Part shown: one piece after another, positions 26,350-35,900 of the stretch | How the letters are laid out: each line of letters begins with the position of its first letter | Position numbering within the stretch: the stretch's first letter is position 1 | Translations under genes and position numbers: made by a program | Assembly (NCBI RefSeq): GCF_965218915.1 | Contig: NZ_OZ244708.1 | Span: 2,604,001 to 2,668,000, forward strand | DNA from: Novosphingopyxis sp965218915 | Lineage (GTDB): Bacteria; Pseudomonadota; Alphaproteobacteria; Sphingomonadales; Sphingomonadaceae | Reading direction: 5' to 3' | Length of the DNA: 64,000 nucleotides | The notes under the pieces: generated by a model | What the model was told of the DNA's origin: nothing | Databases searched by the model: none | The model's input: only the letters and a program-made list of their open reading frames with translations

Positions 26350-27810
26350 TCATTTCTTCAGCATCGCCTTGAGCGCCTTGGCCGTGGCCTTGCCATAAGG
26401 CGGCTTGAACCCGCCGAGCCCGGCCACGTCGAGCCCCGGCTGGCGATATACCGCGCGGGCGTGGCTAAAGGTCTTGAACCCGTCCACTCCGTGATAATGG
26501 CCCATGCCGGACGGCCCGATGCCGCCGAACGGCAGATCTTCCATCGCATTGTGGAAGAGCACATCGTTGACCGTCACCCCGCCGGAGACCGTACGCGTGA
26601 GCACCGTTTTCTCCTCCTGCGCATCTTGGCCGAAATAATAGAGGCCCAGCGGGCGGTCGTTCGCGTTCACATAATCGATCGCCTCGTCGATCGAGTCATA
26701 GGTCCTGACCGGCAGCAACGGGCCGAAAATCTCGTGCCTCATCACCGCCATGTCGTCGGTGACGCCCCGCAATATGGTGAGCGGCAGCTTGTTGCCGTTC
26801 GATCCCGCGAAATCCTCCCCGCCAGGATTGACCTCGATCAGTTCCGCGCCCTTCTCCCGCGCATCGTCGAGATAGCCGCGCAGCCGCTCGGCGTTGCGCG
26901 CGTTCACCACCGATGTGTAATCGTCATTGCCCAGCAGCGTGGGATAAAGCACCGACACGCTGTCCTTCAGCGCGCCGATCATGGCCGGTTCCTGTTCCTT
27001 TGCGACCATCAGATAATCGGGCGCCAGGCAGATCTGCCCGGCATTCATCATCTTGCCCAGCGCGATGCGCTCGGCGGCCTTCGGCATGTCCGCCGAGCGG
27101 CCGACGATGGTCGGCGATTTGCCGCCCAGTTCCAGCGTAACCGGCGTCAGATTGTCGGCCGCCGCGCGCATGACATGGCGCCCCACCTCGGTCGCGCCGG
27201 TAAAGATCAGATGGTCGAACGGCAGCGCGGTGAACGCCTTGCCCGCCTCCGCTCCGCCGGTGACCACCGCCATCTCCTCCTCGTGGAAATATCTCGCGAC
27301 CAGTTCGGCCATGAGCGCGCTCGTCGCGGGGGTGAATTCGGACGGCTTGACCAGCGCGCGGTTGCCCGCCGCGAGCACACCGGCCATCGGCACCATCACC
27401 ATGCCGACGGGGAAATTCCACGGCGCGACGACGCCGACCACGCCCTTGGGGCCAAAGTCGACGCTCGCCTTCGCGCCGAGCAGGCCGAGCGGAAACATCG
27501 GACGGCGCTTTTCGGAGCGCGCCCAGTGGCGGAAATGCTTTCTGGCATGCTTCAGCGCGGTCACCGACGGGCCGATGTCGGTCAGCAGGGTCTGCTCGCG
27601 GCTGCGATGGCCGAAATCCTCCGACACCGCCCGGGCAAAATCCTCGGCATGGTCGGTGAGCAGGAAGATCGCGCGGTTGAGCCGGTTCTCGCGAGCCGCC
27701 ATGTCCTCGGGCATCGCCGCGGTAAACGCCTTGCGCTGGCTATCCAGCAAGGCGCGCATCCGGTCCGGGCTGTGGCTGGCCGTCTGCGCGTCCTGTTCGG
27801 TTATCGGCAT
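26350..27810 (-). CDS. Coniferyl-type aldehyde dehydrogenase
   Basis: A 486-residue NAD(P)-dependent aldehyde dehydrogenase. Motifs seen are VVAPWNFPVGMVMVP (cofactor entry), FTGATEVGRHV, LELGGKSPTIV with the catalytic glutamate, and NAGQICLAPDY with the catalytic cysteine. The tail MLKK and the segment FGGIGPSGMGHYHG fit the coniferyl aldehyde dehydrogenase subgroup, which oxidises aromatic or aliphatic aldehydes. ATG 27810 has GGAG 6-9 bases upstream. The frame runs open to 28071, but that extension encodes a displaced Rhs fragment and is not part of the enzyme; an automatic start there would be wrong. Confidence 0.9.
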   Translation of the reverse strand: MPITEQDAQTASHSPDRMRALLDSQRKAFTAAMPEDMAARENRLNRAIFLLTDHAEDFARAVSEDFGHRSREQTLLTDIGPSVTALKHARKHFRHWARSEKRRPMFPLGLLGAKASVDFGPKGVVGVVAPWNFPVGMVMVPMAGVLAAGNRALVKPSEFTPATSALMAELVARYFHEEEMAVVTGGAEAGKAFTALPFDHLIFTGATEVGRHVMRAAADNLTPVTLELGGKSPTIVGRSADMPKAAERIALGKMMNAGQICLAPDYLMVAKEQEPAMIGALKDSVSVLYPTLLGNDDYTSVVNARNAERLRGYLDDAREKGAELIEVNPGGEDFAGSNGNKLPLTILRGVTDDMAVMRHEIFGPLLPVRTYDSIDEAIDYVNANDRPLGLYYFGQDAQEEKTVLTRTVSGGVTVNDVLFHNAMEDLPFGGIGPSGMGHYHGVDGFKTFSHARAVYRQPGLDVAGLGGFKPPYGKATAKALKAMLKK

Positions 27811-27880
27811 AACGTCTCCGTTGGTTCGTTTTGCTCCGCGATAAGGCAATTCATTGCGATTTGAAACGCACATAAAAGCT

Positions 27881-28001
27881 TCGCCGCGCTGCCGGTCCGC
27901 GATCGAGGCGGCATATTCGCTGGTGATCCCCGCCACCGCCGCCGACGCGGGCGTGCCGTTGTTGCCGGTGTAGCCCATTTCCACGCCGTTGAACCGATAC
28001 C
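27881..28001 (-). pseudogene. Displaced rhs core fragment
   Basis: This 121-base stretch is about 93% identical by eye (roughly eight differences, no gaps) to 32108-32228 inside the large rhs gene on the same strand. It encodes YRFNGVEMGYTGNNG and then GITSEYAASIADRQRGE, the same words as the Rhs protein. No start, repeat array or toxin tail accompanies it. It looks like the scar of an rhs duplication or recombination. It fuses by chance in frame with the leader of the aldehyde dehydrogenase. Confidence 0.85.
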
Positions 28002-28070
28002 GCACTACACGCTTCACACTGTCCAGGGCGGGAAAAACTGCAGTAGCCGGAAGTTCGCGGAGGGCGCACA

Positions 28071-28287
28071 CACGGGGGGCGGGAATTCCGGTGAAGCGAG
28101 ACGTGCCAGCGATAAGCTGAGCGAGCCGTTACGGCGGCTGCGGCAGCGGATGGCACGAGCCGTAACGGTGGCGCTCACGGAGCCGGGCGGCACGGCGCGC
28201 CGTTACAATGACCGCAGCAGGCGCGGGGTGATCGACGGTGTGAAAGAGCGGCGTGCCTTGTAGCAGATCGGGGGCGTGTAGGACAGC
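28071..28287. repeat. Intergenic repeat, copy A (left of higBA)
   Basis: Shares with 29000-29148 a first block (CACGGGGGGCGGGAATTC, then GATAAGCTGAGCGAGCC and TTACGGCGGCTGCG). It also shares a last block (GATCGACGGTGTGAAAGAGC, then GGGCGTGTAGGACAGC). Copy A has about 70 extra bases in the middle, including CCGTAACGG, which can pair with the CCGTTACGG of the first block. Both copies have the same orientation. No frame in it looks coding. Confidence 0.8.
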
Positions 28288-28308
28288 AGTTTGCGAACGC
28301 TGGACGCG

Positions 28309-28635
28309 CTAGCCGAAGCCGAGCCGCGCGGCGCCTTCCTCCCCACCCCGCTCGCGGCCCAGCACCGGCAGGCGCGCGATTTCCGCGCCCTTGCTGCGCT
28401 CGGCGATGCGCAACTCGTAAAGCTTCTGGAGGTTGAGCCAGAACTCGGCGCTGGTGCCGAAGAAATGCGCCAGTCGCAACGCGGTGTCGCCGGTGATCGC
28501 GCGCCGGCCGTTCATGATCTCGGTGATCCGGCCGGTCGGCACGTCCATCCGGCGCGCCAGCTCGGCCGCGCTCATGCCGAGCGCTTCCAGATCCTCGCGC
28601 AGCGTCTCGCCGGGATGGATGGGGGTGCGTGCCAT
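28309..28635 (-). CDS. higA: HigA-type antitoxin
   Basis: A 108-residue antitoxin that should bind and neutralise the upstream HigB-type toxin and repress their operon. MARTPIHPGETLREDLEALG is the standard HigA opening. A helix-turn-helix follows (MSAAELARRMDVPTGRITEIMNGRRAITGDTA, residues about 22-53), then the family sequence FFGTSAEFWLNLQKLYELR. I start at ATG 28635 because GAGGAG lies 9 bases upstream; ATG 28677 is an in-frame alternative. The toxin gene precedes it, as usual for higBA. The pair sits between two copies of an intergenic repeat. Confidence 0.88.
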   Translation of the reverse strand: MARTPIHPGETLREDLEALGMSAAELARRMDVPTGRITEIMNGRRAITGDTALRLAHFFGTSAEFWLNLQKLYELRIAERSKGAEIARLPVLGRERGGEEGAARLGFG

Positions 28636-28678
28636 AATAAGCGTCTCCTCGTGCTCGATCATCCTCATGCCGGACATC

Positions 28679-28960
28679 CTAATGATAATCCACGATCTCG
28701 ACCTCCGTGGGGCCGGGCGAGCCCTTGGGCCAGGCGAAGCATATCCGCCACTGGTCGTTGACGCGGATGCTCCACTGGCCCTTGCGGTCGCCGCGCAACG
28801 CCTCCAACCGGAGGCCCGGCCGCCGGAGATCGCGCAGTCCGGTCGCCGCGTCGAGCTGGTCGAGCCTCAGTTCGGCGGCGCGCGCGAAACCGGCAAAGGC
28901 CGCGACCCGCTTGCCGCCATGAAAGGCCCGCGTGCGCTTGTCGCGAAAACCGACGATCAT
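28679..28960 (-). CDS. higB: HigB/RelE-family toxin
   Basis: A 93-residue RelE/ParE-superfamily toxin, expected to cleave mRNA on the ribosome. It starts IVGFRDKRTRAFHGGKR and carries the HigB core LRLEALRGDRKGQWSIRVNDQWRICFAW, including the conserved arginines of the active face. The tail VEIVDYH is the usual HigB ending. It is followed by higA on the same strand, the reversed toxin-first order typical of this group. The only oddity is its location between repeats in an Rhs region. Confidence 0.88.
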   Translation of the reverse strand: MIVGFRDKRTRAFHGGKRVAAFAGFARAAELRLDQLDAATGLRDLRRPGLRLEALRGDRKGQWSIRVNDQWRICFAWPKGSPGPTEVEIVDYH

Positions 28961-28999
28961 GCGAGGGATATAGAGCGGTTCCGCGTTACGTCAAGCGTA

Positions 29000-29148
29000 C
29001 ACGGGGGGCGGGAATTCTGGTGAGGCGGGCGATGTCTGCGATAAGCTGAGCGAGCCGTTACGGCGGCTGCGCTAGCGGTGGATGCGCGGGGATCGACGGT
29101 GTGAAAGAGCGGGGGTCCTTGTAGCGGAGGAGGGGCGTGTAGGACAGC
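29000..29148. repeat. Intergenic repeat, copy B (right of higBA)
   Basis: The shorter copy of the repeat at 28071-28287, in the same orientation. It begins CACGGGGGGCGGGAATTC and ends GGGCGTGTAGGACAGC. It stops 1 base before the stop codon of the immunity-like gene. In transcription order the region reads rhs, immunity gene, copy B, higB-higA, copy A, rhs fragment, so each copy follows directly on a gene's 3' end. Confidence 0.8.
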
Positions 29149-29149
29149 G

Positions 29150-29950
29150 TTAACTTTGCGATGGCGCGCCAAAGAAAGGCGTGGCGGGCAGGTCGATCAG
29201 CAGATCGGCGGGGATCAGCGGATCGTCGATCTCGACCGGCAGGCCATAGGAACGCGCCAGATTGGCGAGGCCGATGCCCCAGACCGAGAGGAACTGGTCC
29301 ACCGATCCCGTGAACATGTCCATGCCCTGCCCCTTGCTCTCGCGCTTGTGGCCGGCGATGATGTCCGGAAAGGCCGCCTGCGCCTGTTCGGGATCGTCGT
29401 TCAGGATGGCCTCGAACATTTGCGTGTAGCCGCCCCAATTACGCCCCTGCTGCTGGCGGAACTCCTCGATCCAGTGGCGTTTGACGTTCTCGCCGTCGTC
29501 ATCGACGAAGCTCTTGAGCAGATAGCCGAGCGCGAGCGTGAAGGGATGGTCGCACTCCTTCTCGATCTCGGGGCGGCCGCCCAGCCGGGCGGACAAAACA
29601 CGCGCGGTATCGAAATCGCCGGCACCTAGAGCATCGAACAGTTCTTTGTAACCGATCATCGAAACGTAGGAAGAATCGATAGGTTCTCCAGAATCGAAAC
29701 GTTGATATAGAGAGAGCTCAAGGGAAGCACACTCACTTACCCCTCTTCGGAAAGAGACAACTTCTCCTTTCATGAGGTAATCCATAATCCCACGCCATCT
29801 AACTTCACCTTGCAATCCGGATGTTTCATATCCTTTTCGATCACGCTCAGAATCCGCAGCCCAAATCCTAGCTTGCGCTGCCCTTGGAGGTTCTCTTGAG
29901 ATTTCCTCTACATAGATTTCAGGGTAGTGTTTGAGATCACGTTTGTGCAT
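29150..29950 (-). CDS. Probable immunity protein for the Rhs toxin
   Basis: A 266-residue soluble protein with no signal peptide, starting 8 bases after the rhs stop on the same strand. That is the standard place for the cognate immunity gene of an Rhs C-terminal toxin. The protein looks all-helical; the segment FLSVWGIGLANLARSYGLP recalls the Imm49 family, but I hold that only loosely. The half nearest rhs (29640-29950) is clearly AT-richer than the other half (29150-29640), like the adjoining rhs 3' end. Function as immunity is inferred from position. Confidence 0.65.
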   Translation of the reverse strand: MHKRDLKHYPEIYVEEISREPPRAAQARIWAADSERDRKGYETSGLQGEVRWRGIMDYLMKGEVVSFRRGVSECASLELSLYQRFDSGEPIDSSYVSMIGYKELFDALGAGDFDTARVLSARLGGRPEIEKECDHPFTLALGYLLKSFVDDDGENVKRHWIEEFRQQQGRNWGGYTQMFEAILNDDPEQAQAAFPDIIAGHKRESKGQGMDMFTGSVDQFLSVWGIGLANLARSYGLPVEIDDPLIPADLLIDLPATPFFGAPSQS

Positions 29951-29958
29951 GTTCGATC

Positions 29959-32900
29959 CTAGCTCGGCGGTAATTTAATGCGATTCCAACGATTGATATT
30001 ATCCGGAGTTAAAATATTAGCTTTTGTGCGAATTATCGATCGGTTGGAAAAAAGTATGTCATATGTAGCACGCACTGCTGGATCATTAGCATCTCTCATC
30101 AGCAAAATATTCTTATCGAGCCATGGTCTCGACAACTGCACCCCCTTGCTCGACTCCGCGAGACTGGCGTAACCGGAGGTCGAATATTTGCTCTCGGTGA
30201 TAATAATGTCGTCGATCGCGCCGGAAGGGCCGTGGCGCACGAACACGCCGTCGAACCCCTGGTTGCGCGGCAGGCGGGCGGCGAGCGGCGTGTAGCCCGC
30301 GCGCGACAGCGTGCTCGACGCGCGGGCTTCGGCCAATATGCCCTTTTCGGCGGTGGTGAAGGTGGCGGTGACCACCGGCGCGGCCGCCGGCGCCGTCCGG
30401 CCCGCCACGCGGAACAGATGGCCCGCCGCGCTGGTGAGGCCGGACGCGGTGGACACCGCGCCCCCGCCCAGGGTCGGCGGCAGTCCGCCCAGCACATAGC
30501 CGATCTTGCCTTGCGCCAGCGCGCCACCCATTCGGCGCAGATCGCCGGGAATGCGGCTGACATCATAAGCGATATCGGAAACGACATTGTTGACCGGCCG
30601 CGCGACAACTCTGTCGTAGCTCGTGCCGGGGCCAATCGTGTTCCGGTAGACATTGCCGTAATAGGCCGTGACCGGAGCAAGTGCCCGTTCCGCACCGTGA
30701 TAGGCCCAGCGGGTGACATCGACCACCTTGCCGCGAACCTGATCGGCGGCGACACTGACCGTATCGACGAACCGCTGGCCACGCACCACGATATCGTCGT
30801 TCCACTCGACCGTGCCGTCGCCGTCTCGATCGAGCCAGTCCGTCAGCCCCGACACGATGCCGCTGCCGAATTCCTTCAGATTCCGCAGGAACGAACCGGG
30901 CGAGTCCAGCCAGCCGCCCGCGGCGTTGACGGTAAGCCCGGAGCGCAGCGCCGCCAGGCCGGTCGGCACGCCGATGCCCTGGCTCTGGAGATAGCCGGGC
31001 AGGCCTAAGTCGCTATATCTACCGCCGCCCGGCGACCAGGCCGCGCCACTTCCGCCGCCCCCACCACCGCCGCCGCTCGCCTGCGCGCGGGCCTCGGCGA
31101 CCCGCTGCCACAGCGGCGTGCCCAGCGCGGAAGTCACGCCGCGGCCGATCACGCTGGGCAGCGTGGCGACCACATTGTCGCCGAAGCTGGTGCCGGTGAT
31201 CAGGCTGCGCGCCGCCGCGCTGGCGAGGCTGTCGGCGCCGATCGCCAGTCCGCCGATCCCGGTCCGGCCGCCGGCGAACCGCCCCGCCGCCGCGCCCACG
31301 CCCGCCGCCGCGACCCCGGCCCAGTCGAACTTGCCTTGCAGGCCGGTCGCCACGCCGATGCCTTGGGTCAGCGCGCTGCCCGCCACCGCGCGGCCGACGG
31401 TGGCCGCCAGGCCGCCGCCGGGAAGCGCCGCGCCCAGGCCTCCGCCCACGCCGCCCGACAGTGCCGACAATGCCACGCCCTTCCACGAGAACTTGTCCTG
31501 GATGCCGGTGGCCACGCCGAACGCCTGGCTGGCGGCCGAGGCGAGCGCGCCGGTGATCGCGCCGCCCACGATCGCGCCCCCGGTCACGCCGAGCGAGGCG
31601 GTGAGGCCGGTGGCTACGGCAGCGCCGTTCGCTCCGATGATGGCCGGTGCCCCGATGATCGCGGGTCCGGCGATGGCGGCGACCGCCACCGCGACGACCA
31701 CCAGCAGCACCGTGCCCAGCCCGCCGCAGCCCTTCTTGTGCCCCGCCCTTTGCGGTTGCGGGGTGGTCGGCTGGACGTCGCCGATGCCGTTCGCGGGGTC
31801 GTAGGGGGTGAACGTCGACGCGTTGAACGTCGCGCGCAGCACGCCGGACGGCAGCCGCAGGCGCTGGCCCGCGGTCAGCGCGCCGGCGGCGGTGCCGGGG
31901 TTGGCCTCCGCCAGCTTGTACCACAGGCTCGCATCGCCCCACAGCCCCGCCGCGATGCCCGCCAGCGTGTCGCCGCCGCGCACGGTGTACTCGCCCGCCG
32001 CGCTGCCCTGATCGTAGCTGGTGATCGGCGCCGAGGACTGCTCGAAGTCGGCCGCGCCATTGGCATGGCCCAGCCGGAACGCCCCGCCCTGGCTCGTCGG
32101 CGACGGTTCGCCGCGCTGCCGGTCCGCGATCGAGGCGGCGTATTCGCTGGTGATCCCCGCCACCTGCGCCGACGTGCCCGTGCCGTTGTTGCCGGTGTAG
32201 CCCATCTCGACGCCGTTGAACCGATACCAGATTTCGTGCGGATCGCCCACCGTCGCGGCGCTGGAGTCCGACTCGTCGCGCGCCACGATCTGCCGGTTGA
32301 CGTCGGTGACGTAGCTTATGCTGCGCGGCCGCCCGTCGTTCACCGTGATCCCGCCCAGATCGCCGTCGATGCCGTAGTCGTAGGCGGTGGTGAACACGGC
32401 CGGCTTGCTCGTATCCGCCCGGTAGCGCACCGCGCTCGCCCGCGCGCCGTCGAACCAGACATAGTCGGTCTCGGTACGGCTGGAGGGCTGTACGATCATG
32501 CCGGTGGCGCCCGGCGCGGCCTTCCAGTTCGCCGTCTCGGCCAGCACCGGCGCGCCCAGCGCGTAGCCGCTGCCGTCGGGCTTGACGAACGAATAGGTCG
32601 TGTCCGAACGGGTGACCCCGTCGGCGCGCGCGGTGATCACCGCCTCGTACACCGCCTGCCCCTTGCCGTTCCAGGTCGTCTTCTTCTGATAGGCGACGCT
32701 GGTTCCGTTCGCCTCATAGTCGATCTGCGTGGTCTGCCGCCCGAGCCGGTCATAGCCGTACCCCGCCCGCAGCACCCCGGTGCCGGGCGGCGGCGTCACC
32801 GTGTAGCTGCCGTCATGATTGTCCTCGTACCCGCTCGCCGCGACCCGCACGCTGACGAGGTTGCCCGCCGCGTCGTAGCCATAGCTCTCGCGCACCTCGG

Positions 32901-35900
32901 CCTCGTACCAGTCGCTCGCCACATGCCAGCCGTCGCCGTCGCCGGGGTCGGGAAGCGTGGGCGGCGGGACGTAGCCCTGCGGATCGGTGCCGGGATCGGT
33001 GCCCTGGGGATCGGTGCCGGGATCGGCGGGCGGCGGGTCGCCGGCGAGGGAAGCCGGCGACGTCGCCGCCTCCGGCGCGGCGTAGAGCGGCGCGGCGTCG
33101 AGGGGGGCGGCGTCGAGGGGGGCGGCGTAGGGCGGGATATCCGGCGTTTCGGCGTCGACCGGGGTCCCCGGCGTTTCGGCGTCGACCGGGTTCCCCGGCA
33201 GGGGCCGCGCGTCCGCGATCGTGGGCGGCAGGTCCGGCCATATTTCGGTATCCGCCGGATCCTCGCCCGGCACCCACACCCGGTCCGCCTCCGGCCCCGG
33301 CGCGAACGCTCCGCCCTGAGCGTCCGGAGCCTGGGCGTCCGGATCCTGGGCGTCCGGAGCTTGGGCGTCCGGAGCCTGGGCGCCGGTTTCGGTGGGCGCC
33401 TCCGCCTCGGCCCGCAGCGCGGCGAGGCGCAGCAGCGTGGCCTCGTCCGGAACCGCCGCCGTCTCGTCGAGGCCGGCCGGCGCCGCGCCGTCGTCCGCGC
33501 CGTATTCGGCACCGCCGTCGTCGGCTATGGCAAGCGCCGCGCCATCGGTGGCGGCAAGCCCCGCGGCCGAAGCCTGCGCGGCGAGAGTCTCTTCGGCGAG
33601 AGTCTCCGCGGCGATTTGGGCGAGCAGCAGCGCCGCCTCGTTGTCGGTATCCGCGCCGGCCTGCGCAGCGGCCTGATCCGGCGGCGGCGGCGGGGCGGCG
33701 CGCTGATCGCCATAGACCTGATAGTGCGCCTCGCGCCACGCCGTGTTCACCGCCCGCACCCGCTGCCCGGCCACGTCGTACAGATAGTCGGTGCCCGTCC
33801 ACCCGCGCCGGATCGCCCCGCCGACCAGCTGGCCCTTGTCGGTCACCAGCCGGTTCATGCTGTCGAACGCGTAATAATAGTCGCGGTACGAGGCGCTGCC
33901 CGCCGGGTTGCCCTGCGCATCGAGCGGGCGGTACTGCGTGTAGGTGCGCCGGACGTTGCCGTTGGCGTCGTAGGCGAAGGCGGTCGAGGCCCTGGGCGGT
34001 CCGTCGCCGCCCTGGGACCAGGACGTCATCCGCCCCAGCGCGTCGTAGGAGGCGCCCTGGTTCTGGATCGTGCGCGCGGCGCCGCCCACCGTCTCCACCG
34101 TGTTCTCGTAGGTCTTGTTGCCCGCCGCGTCGTAGCGATAGACCGCGTTCTGGCGGTGGAGCGCGCCGTCGCCGGATCGCCACGTCCGCACCACCCCGTC
34201 CAGCCGGCCCGTGTTCAGCCAGGCATAGTCGTCGCCCACGCCCTTGCCGCCATAGCTCACCGCCTCCCGGGTCAGCCGCCCCGCCCGGTCGTAGCTCAGC
34301 GTGCTGACATGCCCGCCCAGATCGACCCGCTTCAGATCGCGCCCGTAAAGATCCGCCTCCACCGTCATCGTCTTGAGGTTCGCATATTGCGTCACCGTGC
34401 GCCACCCGCCCCTGCCCTCGGTCTTGCCGTTCCACAGCGACCCGTCCCAGGCATAGTCGATGGTGGTGGTGTCCCCGCCCTTCTCGACCCGCGCCACCAC
34501 GCGGCCCTGCTGGTCGTAATAGATCCGCTCGCCGACCGTGCTCGTCTGGTTGTTGTCGTTCGCGGTGACCCGCTGGCCGAGCCCGTCATAGGTAAAGGTT
34601 TCCACCAGATTGCCGGCATGGTTCACCTGCGTCACCCGGCCCAGCGCGTCGAACCCCTGCGTGGTGACGCGCCCGATCTGGTCGGTCACCGTCCGGGCGT
34701 TGCCGTGGACGTCGTAGAGGGTGTTGACGGTGCCGCCGTCGGCAAAGGTGATCGCGGTCACCAGCGCCTCGCTGCCGCCATAGCCGGTGCCCGCGAGCAG
34801 CGAGCGGCGGGTGAGATTGCCCGTATCGGCCACCTTGGACGTGCCGGCGCCCGCGATGCCGCCATTGGCGTAGCCGCCGTTGGCGTCGCGCGTGGCGATC
34901 AGCCGGCCCGACGCGTCGTAATAATTGTCCTCCGCGGGCCGCACATATTGGGTGCTGCCGTTGGCGAGCGTGATCTGGACCGTCGGGCTTTCGGTGCGGA
35001 TGAGGCGGCCCATATTGTTGTAGCTGTAATCGATCCGGGCGCCTCTGGCATCGGTCTCGCCGGCCACTTCGCCGAACGCGTTGTAGCTGCGCGTGGTGGT
35101 GAGATCGGTGAACTTGGTGCTGTACAGCTGGCGCCGGGGCTCGCGGACGACGATCGCCTGGTTGCGCTTGTCGTAACGGGTCAGCGTGGCGTTGACGCCG
35201 TCGACATCGGCCGCATGCACCAGCGCGGCGCCGCCGAACATGTCCAGCACCTGGGCGATCGTTTTGTTCGCGATGTCGGCGCCCGCCGTCGCGACCGTCA
35301 GCGACTGGTTGCCGTTGGCGTCGTACAGGAAATATTTCCAGGTGCCGTCCTCCGACGTCGTGCGCCAGAGCCGGCCCGCATCGTCATAGTCGAGGCGTTC
35401 CTGCAGGCCGTTGATGCCGCGGGCGGTCACCTCTCCGAACGCGTTGTAGCGGATATTGGTGACGTCGCTGGCGGCGTTCGCCCCGGTCAGCGAACCGGCC
35501 GCGCCGAGCGACCAGCCCGCGCTGTCCGCCTGCATCACCCCCTGCTTGGTGACGCGGCCCTCCAGATCGTAGATATAGCCGATGCCTTCGCTCTTGTTTC
35601 CGGCGGGCGTGGCGCGGACATAGCTTTCGCGCGTCACGCGGCTGGCGGCGTCATAGCCATAATTGCGCGAAAAGCCGGTGGGATCGATGGTCTGGGCGAG
35701 CCGGCCGCGCTTGTCGTATATATAGCGAGTGACGCGGTCGGCCTGCTGGACGCGGGACAGATCGTTCAGGCCGTTGTAAAAATAATCGACCGTCGGGGTG
35801 ACCGGGCCGCCATATCCGGCATAGCCGCTGCGCCGCTCCTGCGTCAGCCGGCCGCTGTCGTCATAGCGGTAGGCGCTATATTCGCCGGTCGCCTCGCTTT

